Assembly: GCF_002554795.1 (NCBI RefSeq)
Contig: NZ_PDEQ01000001.1
Coordinates: forward strand, 496,001 to 560,000
DNA from: Longibacter salinarum
GTDB lineage: Bacteria; Bacteroidota; Rhodothermia; Rhodothermales; Salinibacteraceae
Reading direction: 5' to 3'
DNA: 64,000 nt
Position numbers and translations under genes: made by a program. The stretch's first letter is position 1, and every line of letters begins with the position of its first letter. Of the stretch, positions 20,052-27,932 are shown one piece after another. The notes under the pieces were generated by a model. It was not told where the DNA came from. It searched no databases and saw only the letters and a program-made list of their open reading frames with translations.

Positions 20052-20249
20052 AACCTGTTTGGCGGATGAATCTCGAAACGCAAGGACAGTTGCCCATGCC
20101 GATGATAAGGCCTGACGGTGACCTTCTCGCGATTACACAGTAGACACGGTGCGTGAGATCAACCGACCCCAGTAATGCGTGCATAGCGAGGACCGACCAG
20201 CGGGAGGTCCGTACCCTTGGATCGCCGAAGGCTGTCCGCCAAACAGGTT
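20052..20249. repeat. 198-bp element with inverted-repeat ends, copy 1
   Basis: The ends are inverted repeats: AACCTGTTTGGCGGATG on the left and GTCCGCCAAACAGGTT on the right. A second copy of exactly the same length lies at 61296-61493 in the opposite orientation. The last ~65 bases are the best conserved (GCGAGGACCGA, GAGGTCCG, ATCGCCGAAGGCTGTCC), and the interior aligns with only small gaps. Similarity continues a few bases beyond the ends (TTCA before, CTCA after). There is no open frame of note. It looks like a miniature, non-autonomous transposon or other dispersed intergenic element. It lies between the nadB start and the prfB stop. Confidence 0.75.
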
Positions 20250-20270
20250 CTCACACCTTCACAATGCCGT

Positions 20271-21407
20271 TTACACCGGTGATGTATCACGGTCTTTCTT
20301 TCCGGCTGTGAGATAAGCCTGGATGAACGGCTCAAGGTCTCCGTCGAGCACGCCCTCCGCATCGGTGATCTTTGTCTCCGTTCGGTGGTCGTTGACCATC
20401 GTGTACGGGTGCAGGACGTACGAGCGAATCTGGCTTCCCCACTCGATGCTTTTCTTCTGGCTCTCCATCTTCTCCTTCTCGCGCTCCTGAATCTCCCGCT
20501 CCTTCTGGTAGATCCGGCTTTTCAGCATCGTCTCCGCGCGGTTACGGTTCTGAAGCTGACTCCGCTCCTCGGTACACTCGGCCGTGACGGTGACTTCCTC
20601 CCCGTTCGAAAGCTCTCCATCCCAGATCAGACGGACACCCGTTGCCACCTTGTTAACGTTCTGGCCTCCTTTTCCGCCCGACCGAAACGTCTGAAACTCC
20701 ATCTCACCACTGCTTAGATCGACCTCGATCGTATCGTCGATCTCCGGATAAGCGAATACGCTGGCAAATGACGTGTGACGACGGCTCTCTGAATCGAACG
20801 GCGAGATTCGAACGAGGCGGTGAACACCGGATTCGCCCTTGAGGTAGCCGTAGGCGTAATCGCCTTCGATGGAGAGCGACGCGCTTTTGATGCCCGCCCC
20901 TTCGCCCTGCTGGTACTCGAGCATCGTGACCTTGTAGCCCTCTTTTTCCGCCCAGCGCATGTACATACGCAGGAGCATCTCGGCCCAATCCTGACTCTCC
21001 GTTCCGCCGGCGCCCGGGTTGACCGTGAGGATCGCGTCCCGCACGTCATCTGGGTCGTCGAGCAGGCTCTTCATCTCCATCTGCTCAAGAGTCGCTTCCA
21101 GGGACTCCGCCTCAGCGATGATTTCGTCGCTGAGGTTCTCTCCTTCCTCCGAGGCGAGCAGTTGCAGCGTTTCGATGTCTTCCGCCTGCTCCTTCAGGTC
21201 TTCCCACGCTTGAACCCAGCGCTTCTCCCGTGCAATACGTTTTTCGACCTCCTGGGCGTGTTCGGGGTTGTCCCAGAAGCCCGGCTCGACGCGCTCGTGG
21301 TTGAGCTCTTCGATCGTATCGCGGCGCCCATCAATGTCCAGGTAGCCGCGCAGATCGTCCACGCGCTGGAGGAGTTGCTCGATGTCGGAATCAGAATACT
21401 TCTTCAT
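20271..21407 (-). CDS. prfB: Peptide chain release factor 2
   Basis: RF2 ends translation at UAA and UGA codons. The start at 21407 (MKKYSDSDIEQLLQRVDDL) gives 378 residues, the usual size; the open frame extends 71 codons upstream but that part is unlike any RF2. The stop-recognition SPF motif (RISPFDSESRRHTSFASV) and the catalytic GGQ loop (GSGGKGGQNVNKVATGVRL) are intact. After LRGYL the gene continues in the same frame as DIDGRRD, so the programmed +1 frameshift (in-frame UGA) that regulates prfB in many bacteria is absent. It is followed by the 198-bp repeat element rather than a clear terminator. Confidence 0.97.
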   Translation of the reverse strand: MKKYSDSDIEQLLQRVDDLRGYLDIDGRRDTIEELNHERVEPGFWDNPEHAQEVEKRIAREKRWVQAWEDLKEQAEDIETLQLLASEEGENLSDEIIAEAESLEATLEQMEMKSLLDDPDDVRDAILTVNPGAGGTESQDWAEMLLRMYMRWAEKEGYKVTMLEYQQGEGAGIKSASLSIEGDYAYGYLKGESGVHRLVRISPFDSESRRHTSFASVFAYPEIDDTIEVDLSSGEMEFQTFRSGGKGGQNVNKVATGVRLIWDGELSNGEEVTVTAECTEERSQLQNRNRAETMLKSRIYQKEREIQEREKEKMESQKKSIEWGSQIRSYVLHPYTMVNDHRTETKITDAEGVLDGDLEPFIQAYLTAGKKDRDTSPV

Positions 21408-21468
21408 TCGGTTGCCGCGTCGCGGCGTGGTTCTGCGAAAAGAGACGCATACAGGGAACGGGGTGGAC

Positions 21469-21855
21469 TCAGGCGCTGGCGGGGTGCCGTCGCTCAGGCG
21501 CTGATTCAATCCCAAACAACCCCCGCAACTGGCCTCCGACAGCGCCTCCCGCAAACCCGAGTAGCGCACCAAATAGGAGCGTAAGCGCAACGACGGCTGC
21601 ACCGGGGGTGTTTCCGCCAATCAACCCACCGAGAACGTCCAGTAGAATGGGTGTAGATCCGGGTGCGACGCTGTACGACCACGCCAGAATGCCAGCCCAG
21701 GGCAACAGGACGGTCAGGAGTCCAGCCAGCCAGCCCCGACCTGCCGACAACACGCCGACGAGAACCGCCGGCACCAGCGTCCACTCCCACCCAAGGGCGA
21801 GATGAAGAACTGCGCTCAAAGCCGCGGCGAGGGCAACGTTTCGAGTTAGCTGCAT
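21469..21855 (-). CDS. Small integral membrane protein, unknown function
   Basis: The frame opens at 21903 but the ATG at 21855 (MQLTRNVALAAALSAVLHLA) begins directly with a transmembrane segment and is preferred. The 128-residue product has about four hydrophobic helices with Gly/Leu-rich faces and ends in a short charged tail (RLFGIESAPERR-like). No catalytic motif is visible and I do not recognise a family. It lies 61 bases upstream of prfB and just downstream of an aminotransferase gene on the same strand, so it may be co-transcribed with them. Confidence 0.7.
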   Translation of the reverse strand: MQLTRNVALAAALSAVLHLALGWEWTLVPAVLVGVLSAGRGWLAGLLTVLLPWAGILAWSYSVAPGSTPILLDVLGGLIGGNTPGAAVVALTLLFGALLGFAGGAVGGQLRGLFGIESAPERRHPASA

Positions 21856-21927
21856 GAGGCGCAGGGTCGTGTCGGTTCGGAATGCGAGAAACGGTACGGC
21901 CACCGAGCGAGGCCAGCCTCGGATGCG

Positions 21928-23121
21928 TTAGAGCGACTTGACGAAGCGCTCCATGCGTTCCAGAGCTTCCTCGATTTGCTCGAGCGAGGTCGCGTAGGAG
22001 CAGCGGACATATCCTGCACCGCTGGGGCCAAAGGCGTCCCCCGGGACACAGGCAACGCCCTGCTCATGCAGGAGGTTTTCCGCAAACTCCTCCGAAGACA
22101 GGCCAGTCGACGTGATGTCGGGGAAGGCGTAGAACGCGCCTTTCGGCTCAAACGTCGGTAGACCGATCGTATTCAATCCATCAACGATCGTGCGGCGACG
22201 CTCATCATAGGACTGACGCATCATCTCCACGTCGTCCTGGCACTCTTTCATGGCGGCGACGGCTCCCACCTGCCCGACGGTCGGGGCGCTCATCACCATG
22301 TACTGGTGCGCTTTGTACATGCCGCGGAGAATGGGCTCCGGCGCGCACGCATATCCAATGCGCCATCCCGTCATAGCGAAGTTCTTCGAGAAGCCGCCGA
22401 GGAGGATCGTGCGATCGCGCAGTCCCTGGATGGACGGGACAGAGACATGGCCTTTCTCCTTGATGTCGCCATAGATCAGCCGATCGTAAATCTCGTCGCT
22501 GATGACGATCAGATCGTGCTCGATCACGAACTCAGCGATTTCCTCAAGCATGTCGCGCTCGAGAACGGCCCCCGTCGGGTTGTTCGGGTACCCGAGGAAA
22601 ACGGCCTTCGTGTTCTCCGTCACCCTCTTCTCCAGATCCGCGGCCGTCACCTGAAAGTTCGTCTCGACGCGCGTCGGCACGTCCACGACCTTGCCCCCGG
22701 CGAAGCGAGCGGTTGGGCCATAGGACACGAAGCAGGGCTCCGGAATCAGGATCTCATCGCCTGGATCGAGAATTGCCAGCATCGCGAGTTGCATGGCCTC
22801 GCTGCACCCGACCGTGACGAGCACTTCGGAGTCAACGTCATACTGCAGGCCGTAGAGACGATTGAGATCACCAACGATCAGTTCGCGGAGCTCCTTGAGG
22901 CCGGCGTTTGACGTGTAGCTCGTCTGCCCCTCCTCCAGCGAACGAATGCCGGCATCGATGACCGGCTTCGGGGACACGAAGTCCGGCTCGCCGATCCCGA
23001 GCGAGATCACGTCGTCCATCGTCGCGGCAATCTCAAAGAACCGGCGGATGCCGCTCGGCGGGGTCGTACGCATCCGCTCGGACAGGTACGTCGAAAGATC
23101 GGCGGTCGTGGAAGGTGACAT
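21928..23121 (-). CDS. PLP-dependent aminotransferase, class I/II
   Basis: A fold-type I aminotransferase of about 397 residues, starting at the ATG at 23121 (MSPSTTADLSTYLSERM); the upstream 34 codons lack family similarity. Signatures are ISLGIGEPDF near the N-terminus, YTSNAGLKELRE, FLGYPNNPTGAV, VISDEIYDRL and the PLP-lysine region GGFSKNFAMTGWRIGY, followed by the substrate-carboxylate Arg near YVRCSYATS. This pattern fits the aspartate/aromatic/alanine aminotransferase group (PatA/AspC-like). The exact amino-acid substrate cannot be read from the sequence. Confidence 0.93.
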   Translation of the reverse strand: MSPSTTADLSTYLSERMRTTPPSGIRRFFEIAATMDDVISLGIGEPDFVSPKPVIDAGIRSLEEGQTSYTSNAGLKELRELIVGDLNRLYGLQYDVDSEVLVTVGCSEAMQLAMLAILDPGDEILIPEPCFVSYGPTARFAGGKVVDVPTRVETNFQVTAADLEKRVTENTKAVFLGYPNNPTGAVLERDMLEEIAEFVIEHDLIVISDEIYDRLIYGDIKEKGHVSVPSIQGLRDRTILLGGFSKNFAMTGWRIGYACAPEPILRGMYKAHQYMVMSAPTVGQVGAVAAMKECQDDVEMMRQSYDERRRTIVDGLNTIGLPTFEPKGAFYAFPDITSTGLSSEEFAENLLHEQGVACVPGDAFGPSGAGYVRCSYATSLEQIEEALERMERFVKSL

Positions 23122-23354
23122 ATCAGTCGCAACGGCGTGAGAACAGGTGATGGAAGGCAATGCAGCGAGGCGTCTACTGAGTCGGTATAATGTGCACGCG
23201 AGAAGATTGAATGTCGACCGCACGCCACGCGATCCACTAGTTTCGCGGGAAATTGGGATTCGTGACGCACGATACTTTCTTCGAACTATGGAACCATGAT
23301 TGCCGCAACCACTGAAAGCGGCCTAATATTATTTGCTATTACTACCACAACACG

Positions 23355-24200
23355 ATGATGGAAAGAGTAAAGACAACTGTCATCACGATCTGCGCCATTA
23401 TGATAACCCTTGTCTGCCTTCTTCTTCTATGGCGTTTGGGTACAGAATGGCTCGAAGACTTCCGGCGCGCCAACCAGCCAGAAATCGAGTCCAGGGAAGT
23501 GTTGGATCGTCGTCCAGATGGTGAACGACGCAGATTTGTTGTGAGCGAACAACTCCCCATTCTTGTCGACAGCAGTCGGAGCAAGTACATCGTTGAGATC
23601 GCTCCGAAGACCCTTCGTACGGCTGAGGGTGCATATTACAACGGTTCGAAACGACAGCGAACGTTTTCCAAGATGATTGTTTACCCTGATTATCCGGAGA
23701 GCGCTGCCGATATTATTCTATTCGAAAACGATGCGCCCATCGTGAATCTCGTGGCATTCGATGCCTCCACGCAGACGGCAACGCCAGTCTTTGAAGAACG
23801 CGTCTTCATTTCGAGATATATAGCTATGAAACGGCCGCCAGATGGCGTCGTGTTGTACGCCGCCGCGATTTTCGAGGACACCAACGAGTCCGGTACCCTC
23901 GGCCCTGAGGACCTCACAACGATTTACGAGATCGATCCGGTATCAGCGGAGAAAACCGTCTTAGCAGATTCTCTCGTCCGATTTTCTCGCTTTCACGTGA
24001 CGCGCGACACATCAAATATTTTTCTTGCGACGATCGCACGACCAGACGTCGACATTATCGATGGCGTTCAGCGAAGACTTCGCGTGCTGGACCGGTCGAC
24101 GCGAGAGGTTTATCCCGTACTTTCTTCCGATAAAACGAAAGATCTTCAGAATCTCCTGGATGCGATCGACAGCAACGGTGAATTAGATCTAGACGAATAG
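23355..24200 (+). CDS. Membrane-anchored protein, unknown function
   Basis: The 281-residue product starts with one transmembrane helix (about residues 8-27, TTVITICAIMITLVCLLLLW), leaving about 250 residues most likely outside the cytoplasm. That part is rich in beta-type segments and charged residues and contains DTNESGTLGPEDL and DSNGELDLDE, Asp-rich stretches that resemble calcium-binding dockerin or EF-hand-like loops. It may bind Ca2+, but this is inference. The gene stands alone, is somewhat more AT-rich than its neighbours and faces away from the aminotransferase gene. I do not recognise a family. Confidence 0.75.
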   Translation: MMERVKTTVITICAIMITLVCLLLLWRLGTEWLEDFRRANQPEIESREVLDRRPDGERRRFVVSEQLPILVDSSRSKYIVEIAPKTLRTAEGAYYNGSKRQRTFSKMIVYPDYPESAADIILFENDAPIVNLVAFDASTQTATPVFEERVFISRYIAMKRPPDGVVLYAAAIFEDTNESGTLGPEDLTTIYEIDPVSAEKTVLADSLVRFSRFHVTRDTSNIFLATIARPDVDIIDGVQRRLRVLDRSTREVYPVLSSDKTKDLQNLLDAIDSNGELDLDE

Positions 24201-24732
24201 CGGGAGAAGGCTCCCTACGCTATCGAAACCGATTCATCGATTGCTCCGAAGTTTTGGAAAGGTCCTACGATTGGCGGATAGAGAATTCAGGATTGTGGAT
24301 CGGACCGCTAACAAGACATCTCGGTCTCACTCCAAGATGCCCTGCGCTCGAAATGCAGCGTTCGACTTGTCGCTACTGGCGTGAACTATAAACGGAAACA
24401 GTGGACCGGTCTCCGTCACGACAACATGCCCATCCTGAATCCCCAATCCATAATCCGTAATCCTAACCCCCAATCCCAGGAACCCAATCCGATTCACAAC
24501 CCACAACCCACCATCGACGAACGTTCGTTCTTCCCACGAATCACGTCAAACCCGCACGGTTCGGCGTTGAAACTCCGGCGCGCTTCCTCGTAGGTTGGAT
24601 TTGATGTAACGAACCAGGCTTCCGTGACGGGTGCCTGGCGCTTGTGTCGGGTGGGCTGCTATGCCGAGGTGCCCATCCACCGCAAGCCGCTATCTCCGCC
24701 GTTTCTTTTCGATTGGAACCGCTTTTCTCCTT
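24201..24732. other. Intergenic gap with a degenerate AATCCNN heptamer repeat
   Basis: No gene is seen. At 24438-24465 four consecutive heptamers read AATCCCC, AATCCAT, AATCCGT and AATCCTA, and the C-rich AAC/AATCCC pattern continues irregularly to about 24511. The last 100 bases before 24733 would carry the promoter and a pyrimidine-rich leader of the aldehyde dehydrogenase gene. Confidence 0.55.
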
Positions 24733-26220
24733 ATGGCAGACACGTTTCATAATATCATCGCCGGCGAGGCCACCGACGCCGCCTCCGGTAAGACGTTCGA
24801 CGACCTCAACCCCGCCGACCGTAACGACGTCATCGGCGCGTTCCCATCCTCCGGACCGGCCGACGTCGACAACGCCGTTGAGGCGGCGAGCGAAGCCTTT
24901 TCGTCCTGGAGCACCACACCCGCCCCGGAGCGCGGCAACATTCTCCGCCAGATTGGCGATGCGCTGACCGAGCGCAAGACGGAGCTCGCGCAGATCATGA
25001 CGCGCGAGATGGGCAAGCCGGTCTTTGAAACGAAGGGCGACGTGCAGGAAGCGATCGACACCGCGTATTACGCAGCGAGTGAGACGCGCCGCCTGTTCGG
25101 TCACACGGTGCCCAGCGAGCTGCCGAACAAGTTCAACATGAGCATCCGGCGCCCGATCGGCGTCTGCGGCATCATCACCGCCTGGAATTTCCCGGTGGCG
25201 GTCCCGACCTGGAAGATCTTCCCTGCGATCGCGAGCGGCAACACGGTCGTCTTCAAGCCGAGCGAAGAAGCGCCGCACAGCGCGACGGTGCTCTGCGAGA
25301 TCATGTCCGATGCAGGCGTCCCTGACGGCGTGGTGAACCTGGTGCACGGTGCGGGCGAAGCCGGAAAAGCGCTGGTCGAGCACCCCAACGTGGATGCAAT
25401 CGGCTTCACCGGCTCGAGCGAGACCGGAAAGGCCATCGGCGCCACGTGCGGCCGGCTGAACAAGAAGTACTCGGCCGAAATGGGCGGCAAAAACCCGATG
25501 ATCGTGATGGAGGACGCCGACCTGGAGCTTGCCATCGAAGGTGTCATCTGGGGCGCGTACGGTACGACGGGTCAGCGCTGCACGGCCACGAGCCGGCTCA
25601 TCATCCATGAAGACGTGGAGGCTGAGTTCATCGAGATGATCAAAGAACAGGCTGCCGACCTTACGCTAGGATCCGGTCTCAAGGATGACACCGATGTTGG
25701 CCCGGTCATCAACGAAGCCGCACTGGAGAAAATCTCCGGCTACATCAAGGAGGGCGTCGATGCAGGCGCCGAGCTCGTGTTCGGCGGGGAGCAAGCCACC
25801 GACGGCGCACTGGCCGATGGCTGCTTCTTCCAGCCGACGCTCTTCCGCGGCGTGGAGCGCGACATGAGCATCTTCCAGGAGGAAATCTTCGGTCCGGTGC
25901 TGTCGGTCCACACGATTTCGTCGTACGAGGAAGCGGTCGCGGCGGCGAATGATACCGTGTACGGCCTCTCCTCCTCCATCTACACCAACAAGGTCGCCCG
26001 CGCTTTCCGCGCGATGCACGACCTGGAGGCCGGCATCACGTACGTCAACGGCCCGACGATCGGGGCAGAAGCACACATGCCGTTCGGCGGCGTGAAGGAC
26101 ACCGGCAACGGCCACCGCGACGGCGGCTGGGAAGTCTTTGAGTTCTACACGGAGACGAAAACCGTCTATGTTGACTATAGCGGAAAACTCCAAAAAGCGC
26201 AGATTGATAACGTGGAGTAA
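24733..26220 (+). CDS. NAD(P)-dependent aldehyde dehydrogenase with an exchanged 3' end
   Basis: The enzyme oxidises an aldehyde to its acid with NAD(P). The ATG at 24733 (MADTFHNIIAGE) is chosen because similarity begins there. The catalytic pair is Glu249 (in AEMGGKNP) and Cys283 (in TGQRCTAT). ITAWNFPVAVPTWK, FKPSEEAPHSA and GFTGSSETGKAI are the classical binding motifs, and QEEIFGPVLSV is near the C-terminus. Length (495) is normal. The substrate is unknown; semialdehyde dehydrogenases of sugar-acid breakdown (KGSADH-like) are closest in style. The last 17-20 codons switch to AT-rich synonymous codons, and a GC-rich version of the same ending lies at 27684-27764, indicating that the gene end was replaced. 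Confidence 0.95.
   Translation: MADTFHNIIAGEATDAASGKTFDDLNPADRNDVIGAFPSSGPADVDNAVEAASEAFSSWSTTPAPERGNILRQIGDALTERKTELAQIMTREMGKPVFETKGDVQEAIDTAYYAASETRRLFGHTVPSELPNKFNMSIRRPIGVCGIITAWNFPVAVPTWKIFPAIASGNTVVFKPSEEAPHSATVLCEIMSDAGVPDGVVNLVHGAGEAGKALVEHPNVDAIGFTGSSETGKAIGATCGRLNKKYSAEMGGKNPMIVMEDADLELAIEGVIWGAYGTTGQRCTATSRLIIHEDVEAEFIEMIKEQAADLTLGSGLKDDTDVGPVINEAALEKISGYIKEGVDAGAELVFGGEQATDGALADGCFFQPTLFRGVERDMSIFQEEIFGPVLSVHTISSYEEAVAAANDTVYGLSSSIYTNKVARAFRAMHDLEAGITYVNGPTIGAEAHMPFGGVKDTGNGHRDGGWEVFEFYTETKTVYVDYSGKLQKAQIDNVE
26142..26168 (+). repeat. Putative left junction repeat inside the aldehyde dehydrogenase gene
   Basis: This 27-base segment (beginning GTTCTACAC and ending ACCGTCTA) recurs at 27683-27709 with only two differences. 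Base composition changes immediately downstream here. It is the most likely crossover point, or attachment-site-like core, for the insertion carrying the putAbiC-like gene. No integrase gene is present between the copies. Confidence 0.55.
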
Positions 26221-26262
26221 ACCCCGCCCTGTTGCCTCTAAACGGGCATTTGAAGCATAAAC

Positions 26263-26305
26263 GAGACGCCTCCTGAATGCGAGTTTGGGAGGCGTCTCTT
26301 GTGTT
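26263..26305 (+). terminator. Terminator after the intact aldehyde dehydrogenase gene
   Basis: GAGACGCCTCC (26263-26273) pairs with GGAGGCGTCTC (26288-26298), eleven bases, followed by TTGTGTT. It is a different hairpin from the one behind the displaced gene end at 27812. Confidence 0.8.
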
Positions 26306-26492
26306 AAGACTAAATTAAGTGGCAAGATAGGGATAGGAGGGATAGAGAACGGGGTTTGTCGCCTGTATGGGGATATTGAAAGGTTATTTTGAGGTCAACG
26401 GCAGACAAATGAGCGGCTGATGATCTTTTTGCGGTGTTTGATCATTACACACTCGTCTTCGGCATATCTCTGAATCTAAATTATAGACTGTT

Positions 26493-27485
26493 TTGTCGGA
26501 CACGAAGAGCACAGAACAAAAAAGTGGTGGGACTCAAAAGACGTTGGATGTGACATTAGCTATTTTTGCCGCAGCTCTATTAAGCGTTGTAGGTATTTCA
26601 TTCGGGGTTATAATTTTCAGGTATTGGCTTAATAGTCAGGTAGATGATTTTCAAGGCTTAGATCAAGTATCTGAAGTTGGTGATCTTATCGGAGGCGTCA
26701 CCGGTCCGGTCTTCGCATTCGTTGGTGCTCTACTGGTCTACGTAGCCTTTCGTCAAGGCCAAAGAGAGTTATCATTAATGGCTCAAGAGATTCAAACAAA
26801 TCAGGACCAAGTAAAAGAACAGGCTGACAGCTTGGCGCGACAGAACTATGAGAACGGATTATTTTCGCTTCTTGATGTTTATAATCGTAGATCAAAGCAG
26901 TTGGCCGTCTCGCTAACTAAACTGTATGACAACCTACAAAAATCCTTTTACATTAGAGCGATAGCATCATGCAACGACGGTTTTTTCAGCCACCAGGTAG
27001 AGATTGTACGGATTACAAATAAGAAAGTATACTACAACATCCATGAAACGATACAAGGGGACGACAGGGAGTACCACAGAACAAGTGGTGAATACACAGT
27101 GGACCGTTTAGAGCTTTTATCTCATGTCAACACTAGCATTGAACATCCCCGGTTGTTAGACCATGCCTTTCAAAATGCCAAGGGTTATAACGCTCAGTCC
27201 GAACTTGCACTCAGCTGTCTTTTAGAGATTAACAGATATGAGAATAGGCAACATGTTGACGGTGGTGTTAGAGTCTATAATTTTGTGACTAATGCAAAAG
27301 AGAAGACACTCTTATATTACTTTGCCCTCTTGCGTGCTCATATAATTAAGCCGAACAATGTTGAAAGTATAACAGAGAGGATTGGCGTTTCACCCTATCT
27401 AATCCTGAATGAAACGCATACAAGATCAGGCTTTGTAGAACGCGTTCGCATCTACCTAAGTCAATATGAACGCAATCTCTCTTAA
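26493..27485 (+). CDS. putAbiC-like membrane protein, candidate phage-defence protein
   Basis: The 330-residue product has two transmembrane helices (about residues 18-43 and 68-88), then a coiled coil with repeated Gln/Glu (LMAQEIQTNQDQVKEQADSL), then LARQNYENGLFSLLDVYNRR and a helical C-terminal region. Two N-terminal helices, a Q/E coiled coil and an N-F/Y-E-N-x-F-x-LL motif are the architecture of the 'putative phage abortive infection protein' (putAbiC) family, membrane proteins found in defence islands; their mechanism is not established. The start is TTG, required to include the first helix. The gene is strikingly AT-rich compared with both sides and lies between the two versions of the dehydrogenase 3' end, so it is probably horizontally acquired. 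Confidence 0.7.
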   Translation: MSDTKSTEQKSGGTQKTLDVTLAIFAAALLSVVGISFGVIIFRYWLNSQVDDFQGLDQVSEVGDLIGGVTGPVFAFVGALLVYVAFRQGQRELSLMAQEIQTNQDQVKEQADSLARQNYENGLFSLLDVYNRRSKQLAVSLTKLYDNLQKSFYIRAIASCNDGFFSHQVEIVRITNKKVYYNIHETIQGDDREYHRTSGEYTVDRLELLSHVNTSIEHPRLLDHAFQNAKGYNAQSELALSCLLEINRYENRQHVDGGVRVYNFVTNAKEKTLLYYFALLRAHIIKPNNVESITERIGVSPYLILNETHTRSGFVERVRIYLSQYERNLS

Positions 27486-27682
27486 ACTACCGGTCTCCTT
27501 AAGCGCTTCATTTTGCAATCCCAGACTGTACGGAGTGCGTGTAGGCACGTCGCCGCAAGGAGAACAGCCGACATGGAATAGCCGACGTGTAAAGTTCATC
27601 TTTGATGTGAATCAGGATGAACAGACGTGTATTCGTTCTCCGGTGTTGGGCCAATCCGACGAAAGGCGTGATGGTCTGAAGG
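27486..27682. other. Right part of the inserted segment
   Basis: No gene is recognised between the putAbiC-like gene and the displaced gene end. Composition returns gradually to that of the host. Traces of the dehydrogenase sequence upstream of 27683 may remain but are too decayed to be sure. Confidence 0.4.
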
Positions 27683-27764
27683 GTTCTACACAGAGACGAA
27701 GACCGTCTACGTCGACTACTCGGGTCAGCTGCAGAAGGCCCAGATCGACAACGTCGAAGACTGA
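27683..27764 (+). pseudogene. Displaced 3' end of an aldehyde dehydrogenase gene
   Basis: From 27684 the frame encodes FYTETKTVYVDYSG, then QLQKAQIDNVED and a stop at 27762-27764. This matches the last residues of the intact dehydrogenase (FYTETKTVYVDYSG, then KLQKAQIDNVE) almost exactly, but uses GC-rich host-like codons. There is no start or upstream body. It is best read as the original end of the gene, pushed 1.5 kb away when the putAbiC-bearing segment entered with its own version of the end. A leftover of a deleted tandem paralogue is the alternative. Confidence 0.88.
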
Positions 27765-27811
27765 GTCTTTTTGAAATCAAGAAGGGTGTTTGCGGAAGAC
27801 ACCCGGCTCCG

Positions 27812-27847
27812 GGCCGCGGCGATCATCGGATCGCTGCGGCCTTTTTT
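27812..27847 (+). terminator. Strong terminator behind the displaced gene end
   Basis: GGCCGCGGCGATC (27812-27824) pairs with GATCGCTGCGGCC (27829-27841) around an ATCG loop with one wobble, followed by six T residues. A second small hairpin (GGGTGT/ACACCC) lies just before it. It was probably the original terminator of the aldehyde dehydrogenase gene. Confidence 0.9.
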
Positions 27848-27932
27848 GTTGACCAGCTCGTTTTATCAATCAGTCGGACGCTACGTCCGCTCGCCTTCTC
27901 TGGCCAAAGACGCTGACTGTACTCCCGATTCA

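Noticed and set aside
20052-20249. Integron attC site as an explanation of the 198-bp element
   Set aside because: The ends do not fit the RYYYAAC and GTTRRRY core sites in the required positions, and no cassette array is present.
24541-25608. Long minus-strand open frame opposite the aldehyde dehydrogenase gene
   Set aside because: It is an Arg/His/Asp-rich shadow of the dehydrogenase coding strand, without motifs.
27466-27774. 102-codon plus-strand frame overlapping the displaced dehydrogenase end
   Set aside because: It is in a different frame from the recognisable YTETKTVYVDYSG segment and shows only Arg/Ser/Thr-rich noise.
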